7,127 nucleotides of DNA from Bacteroidales bacterium (GCA_016938095.1 JAFGVG010000403.1:1-7127), one strand, 5' to 3'; numbered from the stretch's first letter, positions 1 to 5,977 are shown. Made by a program: numbers and translations. Notes: generated from the letters alone by a model not told the origin.

Positions 1-257
1 ACCAACGTGCTGCCTTCAAGTTCCGTTTCAATCACTTCAAGCGTTTTTTGTTCCGCTTCAATTTCAATACTTTGAGGGCTGCCCTGTTTAATGTAAATAT
101 CACCTGAGAAAGCCAGTGAAACGCCGGTGAACGTTCCTACCGAACGGGTTTCCTTTGTGGTTTGGCCATTTAAAATACCAGCCTGGCCGGGGGCAATTAC
201 CAGGAGAACTGCTGCAGCTATAAGCAACAGAGCACTTTTATTCATTATTTTTTTCAT
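1..257 (-). CDS. Secreted head-GIN domain (DUF2807) protein, 5' part only
   Basis: The gene runs off the left edge; the first 85 codons are visible, read from ATG at 257. Residues 1-26 form a signal peptide: a lysine-containing start, a hydrophobic stretch (about 9-22), and a likely signal peptidase I site after Gly-Gln-Ala (24-26). The mature part begins with a short linker. It then follows the pattern typical of the head-GIN/DUF2807 family: a 'VGTFTGVSLAFSGDIYIKQG' segment followed by 'IEIEAEQKTLEVIETEL', the start of a repetitive beta-strand fold. Members are exported proteins of Bacteroidota annotated as putative autotransporter adhesin head domains; their function is largely unknown. A second in-frame ATG lies at 245, but the upstream one gives the better signal peptide. 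No strong ribosome-binding site or clean promoter is visible upstream. The family assignment rests on my pattern recognition of about 50 mature residues. Confidence 0.7.
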   Translation of the reverse strand, partial: MKKIMNKSALLLIAAAVLLVIAPGQAGILNGQTTKETRSVGTFTGVSLAFSGDIYIKQGSPQSIEIEAEQKTLEVIETELEGSTL

Positions 258-338
258 AGGACTGTTTTATTTGTTTATACAAAATACGGGGTAAAAAACG
301 TTATGCTGCATGGCAGTATAAAAAGACAGTGCCTCCGG

Positions 339-367
339 TTGGCACAATGAAATTAGTATTATATTTG
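339..367 (+). promoter_or_regulatory. Bacteroidota-type promoter for the dCMP deaminase/S41 peptidase genes
   Basis: TTG at 339-341 and TATATTTG at 360-367 are separated by 18 bases. This matches the -33/-7 consensus (TTTG and TAnnTTTG) used by the Bacteroidota primary sigma factor. Transcription would start near 373-375, giving a leader of about 35 nt before the ATG at 409. The TTG overlaps the right side of a small inverted repeat, GTGCC (329-333) and GGCAC (341-345), which could be an operator half-pair or chance. Confidence 0.65.
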
Positions 368-408
368 TTCACGGTTGTTTGCAGGTATTTGGCTCTATTT
401 CACAATAA

Positions 409-858
409 ATGAATAAAAAGTACGATCCGGTTCATCCTTATGGAGAAAAGCAGGCACAGTTCGATCGCAGGTACCTCGAAATGGCCCGGATATGGGCACA
501 GAACTCCTATTGTAAGCGCAGGCAGGTTGGAGCGCTGATTGTGAAGGAACGCATGATCATCTCTGATGGCTTTAACGGTACGCCAGCCGGGTTCGAAAAT
601 GTATGTGAGGACGAGCATTATAAAACCAAACCTTACGTGTTGCACGCCGAGGCCAATGCTATCACCAAGGTAGCCAAGTCAAACAACAGCAGTGAGGGGG
701 CAACGCTTTATATCACAACCTCGCCCTGTATGGAATGTTCCAAACTCATTATACAGTCGGGAATACGCAGGGTGGTGTATTGCGATGCCTATCACACGCA
801 GGACGGTATTGAACTGCTAAAAAAGGCCGGTATCGAAGTTGAATATTTGGAAATATAA
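409..858 (+). CDS. Deoxycytidylate (dCMP) deaminase family protein
   Basis: The 149-residue zinc-dependent cytosolic deaminase is predicted to convert dCMP to dUMP, the precursor for thymidylate synthesis. The zinc site is complete: His79-Ala-Glu81 (HAEANAI), where the Glu is the proton shuttle, and Cys107/Cys110 in SPCMEC. The GFNGTP motif at 54-59 is characteristic of dCMP deaminases (ComEB/T4-type) rather than cytidine or tRNA adenosine deaminases. Length is normal for the family. The start at 409 is the first ATG after the promoter; the leader before it is A/T-rich without a Shine-Dalgarno sequence, as is common in this phylum. The S41 peptidase gene begins about 9 bases after the stop, so the two are very likely cotranscribed. 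A close family such as riboflavin-type deaminases is unlikely given the motif set. Allosteric dCTP control cannot be judged from the sequence. Confidence 0.93.
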   Translation: MNKKYDPVHPYGEKQAQFDRRYLEMARIWAQNSYCKRRQVGALIVKERMIISDGFNGTPAGFENVCEDEHYKTKPYVLHAEANAITKVAKSNNSSEGATLYITTSPCMECSKLIIQSGIRRVVYCDAYHTQDGIELLKKAGIEVEYLEI

Positions 859-867
859 TTTTGGGTG

Positions 868-2475
868 ATGATGACATTTAAGAATAAAGGACTTGGCGTT
901 TACCTTCCTGTAATTATTGCTGTTTCGATCGTGATTGGTATTTTGCTGGGTCGCTTTTACAGGGGATCGACGGCTGAAAGCAAGTTTATCATTATTCCCA
1001 AGGCCAATAAGCTCGACAATGTGTTGAATTATATTGAAAACGAATATGTTGACGAGGTTTCCAAAACCGCCATCATTGAAAGTGCCATTCCAAAAATACT
1101 GCAGGAACTGGACCCCCATTCACAGTACATACCGGCTGCGGATCTTCAGAAAGTTAACGAACCCCTCGAAGGCAATTTCAGTGGCATAGGCATTCAGTTT
1201 AATATGCTCGACGACACCCTTGTGGTCATACAAACCACGCCCAACGGGCCATCGCAGAAAGTTGGCATACTTGCCGGCGATAGGATCATCAGGGTCGACA
1301 GTATTCACGTGGCAGGGCAAAAGCTTCCGAGTGATTCAATTGTAAACCGGTTGCGTGGTCCACGTGGTACACATGTACTGGTTGAGGTTAGCCGCCGGAA
1401 TGTCGACGAGTTGCTGAGTTTTGATATCATCAGGGATAATATTCCGTTGAACAGCGTGGACGCGGCTTACATGATCGGCGATGGCATTGGCTATATTAAA
1501 CTGAACAAGTTTTCGGCAACCACCGAAGCTGAGTTTGTGGAAAATGTGAACAGACTCAGGGCCAACGGTCTGCAAAAGCTGATCCTTGACCTGCGCGAAA
1601 ATGGCGGCGGTTATATGAATGCTGCGGTTTTCATTGCCGACCAGTTTCTGAATGGCAATGAAATGATTGTTTACACGCAGGGGAAGGCCAGGGAACGACA
1701 GGATTTCAGCAGTAATCCCGGTGGCTTATGTACCGACCTGGGTATTGCCATTTTAATTGATGAGAACTCGGCATCGGCCAGTGAAATATTGGCCGGAGCC
1801 ATACAGGATAATGACAGGGGCGTGATCATTGGTAGGCGTTCGTTTGGAAAAGGTCTGGTGCAGGAGCAAAAGTCACTCGCCGACGGATCCGCCATAAGAC
1901 TTACCATTGCCAGGTATTATACACCTACAGGGCGCAGTATTCAGCGGCCATACAACAACGACATAATTGACTATTACAGTGAGCTAAACGAAAGATTTCT
2001 CCATGGCGAACTGGAGAATGCCGACAGCAACAAGTTTGCCGATTCACTTAAATACATTACACCCGCAGGCAAAACCGTCTTCGGCGGTGGGGGTATTATG
2101 CCTGATATTTTTGTTCCCATCGACACCATTGGTATTACCGATTATTTTATTGATATCCGAAATAAAGGCTTGATATACCGGTTTTCGTTAAGTTATTCCG
2201 ACGAGAACCGTGAAATGCTTTCAAAGCTGAACAGCGCCAACGAGTTTATTGAAACACTTGAAAAGCAGAAAATACTGCGCAGATTTGTTGCTTTTGCCGC
2301 AAAGGAGGGTGTTAAGGAAGTGCCCGGTGAAATAACAATATCTGAAAAGATTATCAAGTCACAACTTTATGCTTATGTTGCCCGGAATTTCATAGGCGAC
2401 AACGGATTTTATCAGATTATCGAAAGAATTGACACCACCCTGCAAAAGGCTGTTGAGGTAGTGAAAGAGCAGTAA
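868..2475 (+). CDS. S41 family C-terminal processing peptidase, membrane-anchored
   Basis: This is a serine protease of the CtpA/CtpB/Tsp type, expected to act in the periplasm on envelope proteins. Numbering from ATG at 868 (535 aa), residues 11-28 form an N-terminal membrane anchor. An S41 N-terminal helical region follows (about 45-95, with the 'LDPHSQYIP' segment), then a PDZ domain (about 97-175, 'FSGIGIQF') and the protease core (about 195-360). The Ser-Lys dyad is intact: Ser303 in NSASASEI and Lys328 in SFGKG, with Gln332 four residues on. This spacing is the same as the Ser309/Lys334/Gln338 triad known for Bacillus CtpB. About 170 residues follow the core, a C-terminal extension without a motif I recognise. 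The start is ambiguous: GTG at 865 and ATG at 868 and 871 are consecutive in-frame codons. No strong ribosome-binding site precedes them, so coupling to the upstream deaminase gene is plausible. Confidence 0.93.
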   Translation: MMTFKNKGLGVYLPVIIAVSIVIGILLGRFYRGSTAESKFIIIPKANKLDNVLNYIENEYVDEVSKTAIIESAIPKILQELDPHSQYIPAADLQKVNEPLEGNFSGIGIQFNMLDDTLVVIQTTPNGPSQKVGILAGDRIIRVDSIHVAGQKLPSDSIVNRLRGPRGTHVLVEVSRRNVDELLSFDIIRDNIPLNSVDAAYMIGDGIGYIKLNKFSATTEAEFVENVNRLRANGLQKLILDLRENGGGYMNAAVFIADQFLNGNEMIVYTQGKARERQDFSSNPGGLCTDLGIAILIDENSASASEILAGAIQDNDRGVIIGRRSFGKGLVQEQKSLADGSAIRLTIARYYTPTGRSIQRPYNNDIIDYYSELNERFLHGELENADSNKFADSLKYITPAGKTVFGGGGIMPDIFVPIDTIGITDYFIDIRNKGLIYRFSLSYSDENREMLSKLNSANEFIETLEKQKILRRFVAFAAKEGVKEVPGEITISEKIIKSQLYAYVARNFIGDNGFYQIIERIDTTLQKAVEVVKEQ

Positions 2476-2480
2476 AATGT

Positions 2481-4187
2481 TCAGTAGTTGACCTGACCTT
2501 TTTTCTTGTGTTTTTTCTTACCCTGTGGTATTTCACCCCGGAAACGGTTCTTTGTGCCGGCGTTTTTATCAGGACGTTCAGCAGGTGCTGAGGGTTCAAT
2601 AACAACCCCAAATCCGTCGAATTCTTTGTTTTCCATGTCGGTAAGCAAATGTTGAGCCCTTGACTGATCGACTTCAAAGAATGAAAAATTGCGCAGAATT
2701 TCAATTTTTCCGAATTCAACACGTTTTCCATGGCAGTTACGGTTAACCAACGAAATAAGTGCGCTGGCCGAAAGTCCGTGCTTTGTTCCGAGGTTAATGT
2801 GAAAGCGGGCATAAGACTTATCTGTATCACCTGCATTGGCCTTGTTTCTGCTTTTGGTTTGGTCAACATTCAGATCCTCGGCGTTCTTGTAATATTCTAA
2901 AAACCGGTTGAATTCCACTGAGATAAATCGTTTGATAAGTTCTTCGCGATTGAGCCATTCGAGCTTTTCGGTGATCCATGGCAGGTATTTGTGAAGCTGG
3001 GTTTCGTCCACTACTGTGCTTTCGATTTTTTCTACCAGGCCAAGCAGTTGTTTTTCGCAGATTTCCCGGCCACCGGGCACCATTTTCCGTTCGAAAGGCT
3101 TTTTGACTTTACGCTCCAGTTCTTTTATCCTGCTGGTTTCGCGGGTATGGATGAGTGAGATGGAAACACCCGATTTACCAGCCCTGCCGGTTCTGCCACT
3201 TCGGTGAACATATATTTCAGGATCGTCGGGAAGGTTATAATTGATTACATGTGTAAGATCCTGTACGTCAAGTCCACGTGCTGCCACATCTGTGGCCACA
3301 AGCAACCTTATGTTTTTGAGCCGGAAACGGTTCATAACGTAATCGCGCTGTGCCTGCGACAGATCGCCATGGAGAGCATCGGCATTATAGCCGTCCTGCA
3401 TGAGCTTATCGGCTATTTCTTTTGTTTCGGTGCGGGTACGGCAGAAGACAATTCCATATACCAGCGGGTTCATGTCGGCAATACGTTTAAGCGCAGGGTA
3501 GCGGTCTCTGGCATGCACCATGTAATATTCGTGCGTAATGTTTTCAGCACCGGCATTGCGTGTGCCAACCGAAACCTCTTCGGGGTTGTTCATGTAGGTT
3601 TTGGCAATGCGTGCCACTTCGCTCGGCATGGTGGCAGAAAACAGCAGCGTTTGCTTTTCCTTTGGGGTTTCAGACAGTATTGCGTCGAGATCGTCCTTGA
3701 ATCCCATGTTCAGCATTTCATCGGCTTCGTCGAGTATCATCCACCTGATATGGTTTAAATGCAGGACTTTGCGTTTAATCAGATCGAGTACCCGGCCCGG
3801 GGTGCCCACCACAATCTGGCAGCCATTGCGCAATGCGCTGATCTGGTTACTTATACTGGCGCCGCCATATACAGCGGTTATTTTAACATGGCTGATATAC
3901 GCGGCGTACTTGTTGATTTCACGGGTAATCTGCATGCAGAGTTCACGTGTGGGACAAAGAACGAGCGTTTGCAGTTTTGTGCCGTTGTTATCTCCCATCT
4001 GCAGAATGGGAAGTCCAAAGGCTGCTGTTTTGCCTGTGCCGGTTTGCGCCAGCACTACCAGATCGTTTTTACCGTTAAGTATTACCGGAATGGCTTTCTG
4101 CTGTATGGGCGTGGGACTGTCAAAACCTATTTCCTCAATTGCACGTATTAACTCGGGAGCAAGTCCCATGCTGGAGAATGTGTTCAT
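2481..4187 (-). CDS. DEAD-box ATP-dependent RNA helicase with DbpA-type RNA-binding domain
   Basis: The 568-residue cytosolic RNA helicase is of the DeaD/CsdA/DbpA group, which remodels RNA in ribosome assembly, mRNA decay and cold adaptation. All core motifs are present: Q motif (Phe22 to Gln29), motif I AQTGTGKT (47-54), PTREL (79-83), GTPGR (128-132), DEAD (153-156), SAT (184-186), IVFCRT (246-251), ATDVAARGLD (298-307) and HRSGRTGRAG (328-337). Residues about 459-532 match the DbpA/CsdA RNA-binding domain (RRM-like). They are followed by a basic tail of about 35 residues rich in lysine, which could add nonspecific RNA affinity. The start at 4187 is preceded by a purine-rich GGGGAAAGAGA. 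The gene has its own promoter about 130 bases upstream and a structured leader. It is probably monocistronic: it converges on the S41 peptidase gene with 5 bases between stops. The family is certain; which RNA it acts on is not. Confidence 0.96.
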   Translation of the reverse strand: MNTFSSMGLAPELIRAIEEIGFDSPTPIQQKAIPVILNGKNDLVVLAQTGTGKTAAFGLPILQMGDNNGTKLQTLVLCPTRELCMQITREINKYAAYISHVKITAVYGGASISNQISALRNGCQIVVGTPGRVLDLIKRKVLHLNHIRWMILDEADEMLNMGFKDDLDAILSETPKEKQTLLFSATMPSEVARIAKTYMNNPEEVSVGTRNAGAENITHEYYMVHARDRYPALKRIADMNPLVYGIVFCRTRTETKEIADKLMQDGYNADALHGDLSQAQRDYVMNRFRLKNIRLLVATDVAARGLDVQDLTHVINYNLPDDPEIYVHRSGRTGRAGKSGVSISLIHTRETSRIKELERKVKKPFERKMVPGGREICEKQLLGLVEKIESTVVDETQLHKYLPWITEKLEWLNREELIKRFISVEFNRFLEYYKNAEDLNVDQTKSRNKANAGDTDKSYARFHINLGTKHGLSASALISLVNRNCHGKRVEFGKIEILRNFSFFEVDQSRAQHLLTDMENKEFDGFGVVIEPSAPAERPDKNAGTKNRFRGEIPQGKKKHKKKGQVNY

Positions 4188-4192
4188 TTTTA

Positions 4193-4255
4193 TCTCTTTC
4201 CCCGGTAAACTATAATAAAATCGACCGGAAAGGAGATTTTAGGAGCGGACCGGAA
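4193..4255 (-). promoter_or_regulatory. Helicase mRNA leader hairpin covering the ribosome-binding region
   Basis: In the leader of the helicase mRNA, GGAAAG and ACC on plus strand 4227-4232 and 4224-4226 can pair with CTTTCC (4196-4201) and GGT (4204-4206). This gives a 9-bp stem with a two-base bulge (4202-4203) and a 17-base A/T-rich loop. The stem includes the purine-rich stretch that would bind the ribosome before ATG 4187. The octamer GACCGGAA occurs twice (4223-4230 and 4248-4255), and AGGAG also repeats (4231-4235 and 4241-4245), so a competing pairing using the distal copy is possible. Pairing is seen in the sequence; a regulatory role is inference. Confidence 0.35.
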
Positions 4256-4316
4256 TGTTTTAATGATTGTTTGTATGATGAATAGCAGTAAATAATATGA
4301 TAAGCTAAACAGGGAG

Positions 4317-4345
4317 CAAAGGTACAACTAATATCCTGATTTCAA
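4317..4345 (-). promoter_or_regulatory. Bacteroidota-type promoter for the DEAD-box helicase
   Basis: Read on the minus strand, TTG (plus 4345-4343) and TACCTTTG (plus 4324-4317) are separated by 18 bases, an exact match to TAnnTTTG with the same spacing as the promoter at 339-367. Transcription would start near 4310, leaving a leader of about 120 nt before the helicase ATG. That is long compared with the approximately 35 nt leader of the deaminase gene. Confidence 0.65.
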
Positions 4346-4347
4346 CG

Positions 4348-4377
4348 TTGTGTGCGGATAATTTTCTGATTTTTTTG
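4348..4377 (+). promoter_or_regulatory. Weak candidate promoter for the small lipoprotein gene
   Basis: TTG at 4348-4350 is followed, after 19 bases, by TTTTTTTG at 4370-4377. This keeps the TTTG end of the Bacteroidota -7 element but lacks its conserved A at position two. Transcription would begin near 4384, about 20 bases before ATG 4404. The TTG is the right half of the palindrome CAACGTTG, whose left half serves the opposite promoter. No better plus-strand candidate is visible in 4188-4403. Confidence 0.3.
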
Positions 4378-4403
4378 AAGTTAATTATTAATAGGTCATT
4401 TAA

Positions 4404-4721
4404 ATGGTTAGGGGTATGAGAAGCTTCACACGGGTGGCAATACTAATGATGGTACCCTTTCTGGTATTGTTAACGGACGGTTGCGCCCTGCAGAATAAGG
4501 CAAGCACGGCCGCAAAAAAGAAAGAGCAGGTTGAAAGATCCTATAAAAAAGCTTATGCCAAAGCAAGAAAAAAGACCATCAAACACCGGTACGATATTCA
4601 GTCGGATGCCACAAAAGAAATGATGGACGAATCGCGCAGGCGCGCAGATGCCTATAACAGACAGGGTGACCCAAACTGGTGGGAAAGGTATTTTAAACGG
4701 AAAAAACCAGGGAAACGATAA
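4404..4721 (+). CDS. Small basic putative lipoprotein, function unknown
   Basis: The 105-residue product is not one I recognise. It has an arginine-containing N-terminus, a hydrophobic segment (about 11-23) and Cys27 in LTDGC, which looks like a lipoprotein signal with a non-standard lipobox (Thr-Asp-Gly before the Cys). Signal peptidase II processing is therefore likely but not certain. The remaining 78 residues are very basic and probably helical: a lysine/alanine-rich stretch (about 34-60), then 'DATKEMMDESRRRADAYNR', then Asp-Pro-Asn-Trp-Trp (about 90-94) and a lysine/arginine tail. After cleavage it would be a small charged protein tethered to a membrane, possibly binding an acidic partner such as the next gene's product. 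An in-frame ATG at 4416 is an alternative start that keeps the signal; AGGGG lies just before it, but too close to be a good ribosome-binding site. The next gene begins 36 bases after the stop, probably in one transcript. Confidence 0.7.
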   Translation: MVRGMRSFTRVAILMMVPFLVLLTDGCALQNKASTAAKKKEQVERSYKKAYAKARKKTIKHRYDIQSDATKEMMDESRRRADAYNRQGDPNWWERYFKRKKPGKR

Positions 4722-4757
4722 TATTTATTAATTTTACTTCAATAAAAAAATGAGCTC

Positions 4758-5348
4758 ATGGACGATATTGCCGAAATAGTAATATATATTCTCATTGCCG
4801 TTGTGGGTTTGGTTGCCTCCGCTTTCAAAAACCGTAACAAGAACAGGCCATCGCATACACCTCCTCCTTTTTCGCAGGTTCCGCGCAACATGACACCACA
4901 GCAACAACCTGAGGCGGAGCCCGACTTGGGACCCCTGATGGATTTACTGGGTATTCCCAGGCAGGAAGTACAACCTCCGGCATATGAAAGTATCGAAGAG
5001 GGCCCTACGGTTGAGGAGGCAGGTATGAATGTGGAAGCCGAGGCAGCCGCAGCTGTGCTGGCCGGATACCAAACGGAAACTTCAGACGATATCCTCGATA
5101 AGCCCCCTGTGGTTGATACTGCCACTTTTGAAGAAGGACAATCAGATATTCAAAAGTTACTTGCCAAATACGAATCCAATCGTAAGGCTATGGAAGGTTA
5201 TCAGGACGATGATGATATTGCAGCAGGAGAAATCCTATCTGTTGAAGCAACAGAAGCAAACCGTTTAAAGGCAGCAAAAAAAGAACCGTTCTTCGATGCC
5301 CGGAAAGCAATAATCTATTCCGAAATTTTGAAAAGAAAGGAATTTTAA
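4758..5348 (+). CDS. Single-pass membrane protein with proline-rich acidic body, function unknown
   Basis: The 196-residue protein has a short acidic N-terminus and one membrane segment (about 4-23). A basic stop-transfer patch (FKNRNKNR, 23-30) places the bulk on the cytoplasmic side by the positive-inside rule. A proline/glutamine-rich linker (about 31-55) follows, then an acidic, alanine/glutamate-rich, probably disordered region (about 56-165). The C-terminus, FDARKAIIYSEILKRKEF, looks like a short conserved helix; I recall similar 'F(D/E).RKA(V/I)IYSEIL.R' endings in uncharacterised Bacteroidota proteins, which suggests a docking peptide. No enzymatic motif is visible. It lies 36 bases after the putative lipoprotein gene and ends just before a weak terminator, so the two may form a unit. 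The start at 4758 has no strong ribosome-binding site; an ATG at 4750 is in another frame. The topology is fairly firm, the function is not. Confidence 0.78.
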   Translation: MDDIAEIVIYILIAVVGLVASAFKNRNKNRPSHTPPPFSQVPRNMTPQQQPEAEPDLGPLMDLLGIPRQEVQPPAYESIEEGPTVEEAGMNVEAEAAAAVLAGYQTETSDDILDKPPVVDTATFEEGQSDIQKLLAKYESNRKAMEGYQDDDDIAAGEILSVEATEANRLKAAKKEPFFDARKAIIYSEILKRKEF

Positions 5349-5360
5349 TTAATTTAGACT

Positions 5361-5384
5361 TGCTTTTACAGAAAAAGCATTTTT
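5361..5384 (+). terminator. Weak intrinsic terminator after the membrane-protein gene
   Basis: TGCTTTT (5361-5367) and AAAAGCA (5373-5379) form a 7-bp, mostly A/T stem with the loop ACAGA, followed by TTTTT (5380-5384). It begins 12 bases after the stop at 5348, the expected place for a terminator of the 4404-5348 pair. The stem has only two G-C pairs, so readthrough is likely. Confidence 0.5.
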
Positions 5385-5430
5385 CGAAAAACACAGGTTA
5401 AACAACTAATAATTTACAGATCAACTTATT

Positions 5431-5463
5431 AAAGAGTTCCGATACTTCGGAATTCTTTTTTTT
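5431..5463 (+). terminator. Intrinsic terminator or attenuator 29 bases upstream of greA
   Basis: GAGTTCCGA (5434-5442) pairs with TCGGAATTC (5447-5455) with one G-T wobble and a four-base loop. It is followed by eight T (5456-5463); three A before the stem (5431-5433) can extend it against the T run. This is a textbook intrinsic terminator and could work in both directions. It is the second terminator-like hairpin in the 144-base gap. No promoter fits between it and greA, so greA transcripts must either read through it or start very close to it. Confidence 0.75.
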
Positions 5464-5479
5464 ATCGACCATTTCATCC

Positions 5480-5485
5480 GGGAGG
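5480..5485 (+). promoter_or_regulatory. Strong Shine-Dalgarno sequence of greA
   Basis: GGGAGG lies seven bases before ATG 5493. It is the only near-perfect Shine-Dalgarno sequence among the genes here; the others have A/T-rich leaders or weak purine stretches, as usual in Bacteroidota. It fixes the greA start and suggests efficient translation. Confidence 0.7.
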
Positions 5486-5492
5486 AAACAGT

Positions 5493-5966
5493 ATGGCTAA
5501 ATTATCTTATATCACTGAAGAAGGTTTGCAAAAACTCAAAGAAGAGCTGGATCAACTTGTTAACGTTGAAAGACCTGCCATTTCAAAGCTTATTGCCGAG
5601 GCACGCGACAAGGGCGATTTGTCGGAAAACGCTGAATATGAGGCAGCAAAAGAGGCCCAGGGAATGCTTGAACTGAAAATCTCCAAGCTTAAGGATGTCA
5701 TTGCCACTTCACGTGTAATTGATGGTTCCAAACTCGATACCGAAAGAATACAAATTCTGAACAAGGTAAAGATCAGGAACACAAAGAATAAATCGGTTAT
5801 GGAGTACACTATTGTTTCAGACAGTGAGGCCGACCTGAAACAGGGCAAAATTGCTGTTAGCACGCCCATTGCCAGAGGCCTTATCGGGAAGAAGGTAGGA
5901 GATAAGGTGGAGATCAGGGTACCCTCGGGGGTTATTCCTTTTGAGATCATTGAAATCAGTATATAA
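5493..5966 (+). CDS. greA: Transcription elongation factor GreA
   Basis: The 157-residue protein is full length for GreA, which enters the secondary channel of RNA polymerase and stimulates cleavage of backtracked RNA so that stalled complexes resume. The N-terminal coiled coil spans about 1-78. Its tip carries the signature 'EARDKGDLSENAEYEAAKEAQ', with Asp42 and Glu45 corresponding to the acidic tip pair (Asp41/Glu44) of E. coli GreA that positions the catalytic metal. The C-terminal FKBP-like domain (about 82-157) ends with the usual 'GKKVGDKVEI' and 'FEIIEI' strands. The intact tip argues for GreA activity rather than an inhibitory Gfh1-type paralogue. The start is set by a strong Shine-Dalgarno sequence. 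The HIT gene follows after 11 bases, so the two are cotranscribed. The terminator-like hairpin in the leader could control expression. Confidence 0.97.
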   Translation: MAKLSYITEEGLQKLKEELDQLVNVERPAISKLIAEARDKGDLSENAEYEAAKEAQGMLELKISKLKDVIATSRVIDGSKLDTERIQILNKVKIRNTKNKSVMEYTIVSDSEADLKQGKIAVSTPIARGLIGKKVGDKVEIRVPSGVIPFEIIEISI

Positions 5967-5977
5967 TTAATTGAACC

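Noticed and set aside
304..318. Small inverted repeat CTGC-ATG-GCAG in the left intergenic region.
   Set aside because: A four-base stem with a three-base loop and no T run; expected by chance.
258..408. Searched the divergent region for a clean promoter for the head-GIN gene.
   Set aside because: The closest match on the minus strand is TATTTTG (plus 280-286), one base short of TAnnTTTG, with no TTG at the right distance. It is not good enough to annotate.
2417..2869. A 150-codon minus-strand frame overlapping the helicase 3' end and the S41 peptidase 3' end.
   Set aside because: It lies in a different frame of the helicase's own strand across the RNA-binding domain, and has no domain or start signal.
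3204..4215. Plus-strand open frames (184 and 204 codons) antisense to the DEAD-box helicase.
   Set aside because: The helicase frame carries every family motif; the antisense frames have low-complexity, unrecognisable products and overlap each other.
5385..5433. Possible greA promoter around TAATTTAC (5410-5417).
   Set aside because: Two mismatches to TAnnTTTG and no -33 TTG upstream at the right spacing. It is kept only as a reason to map the start experimentally.
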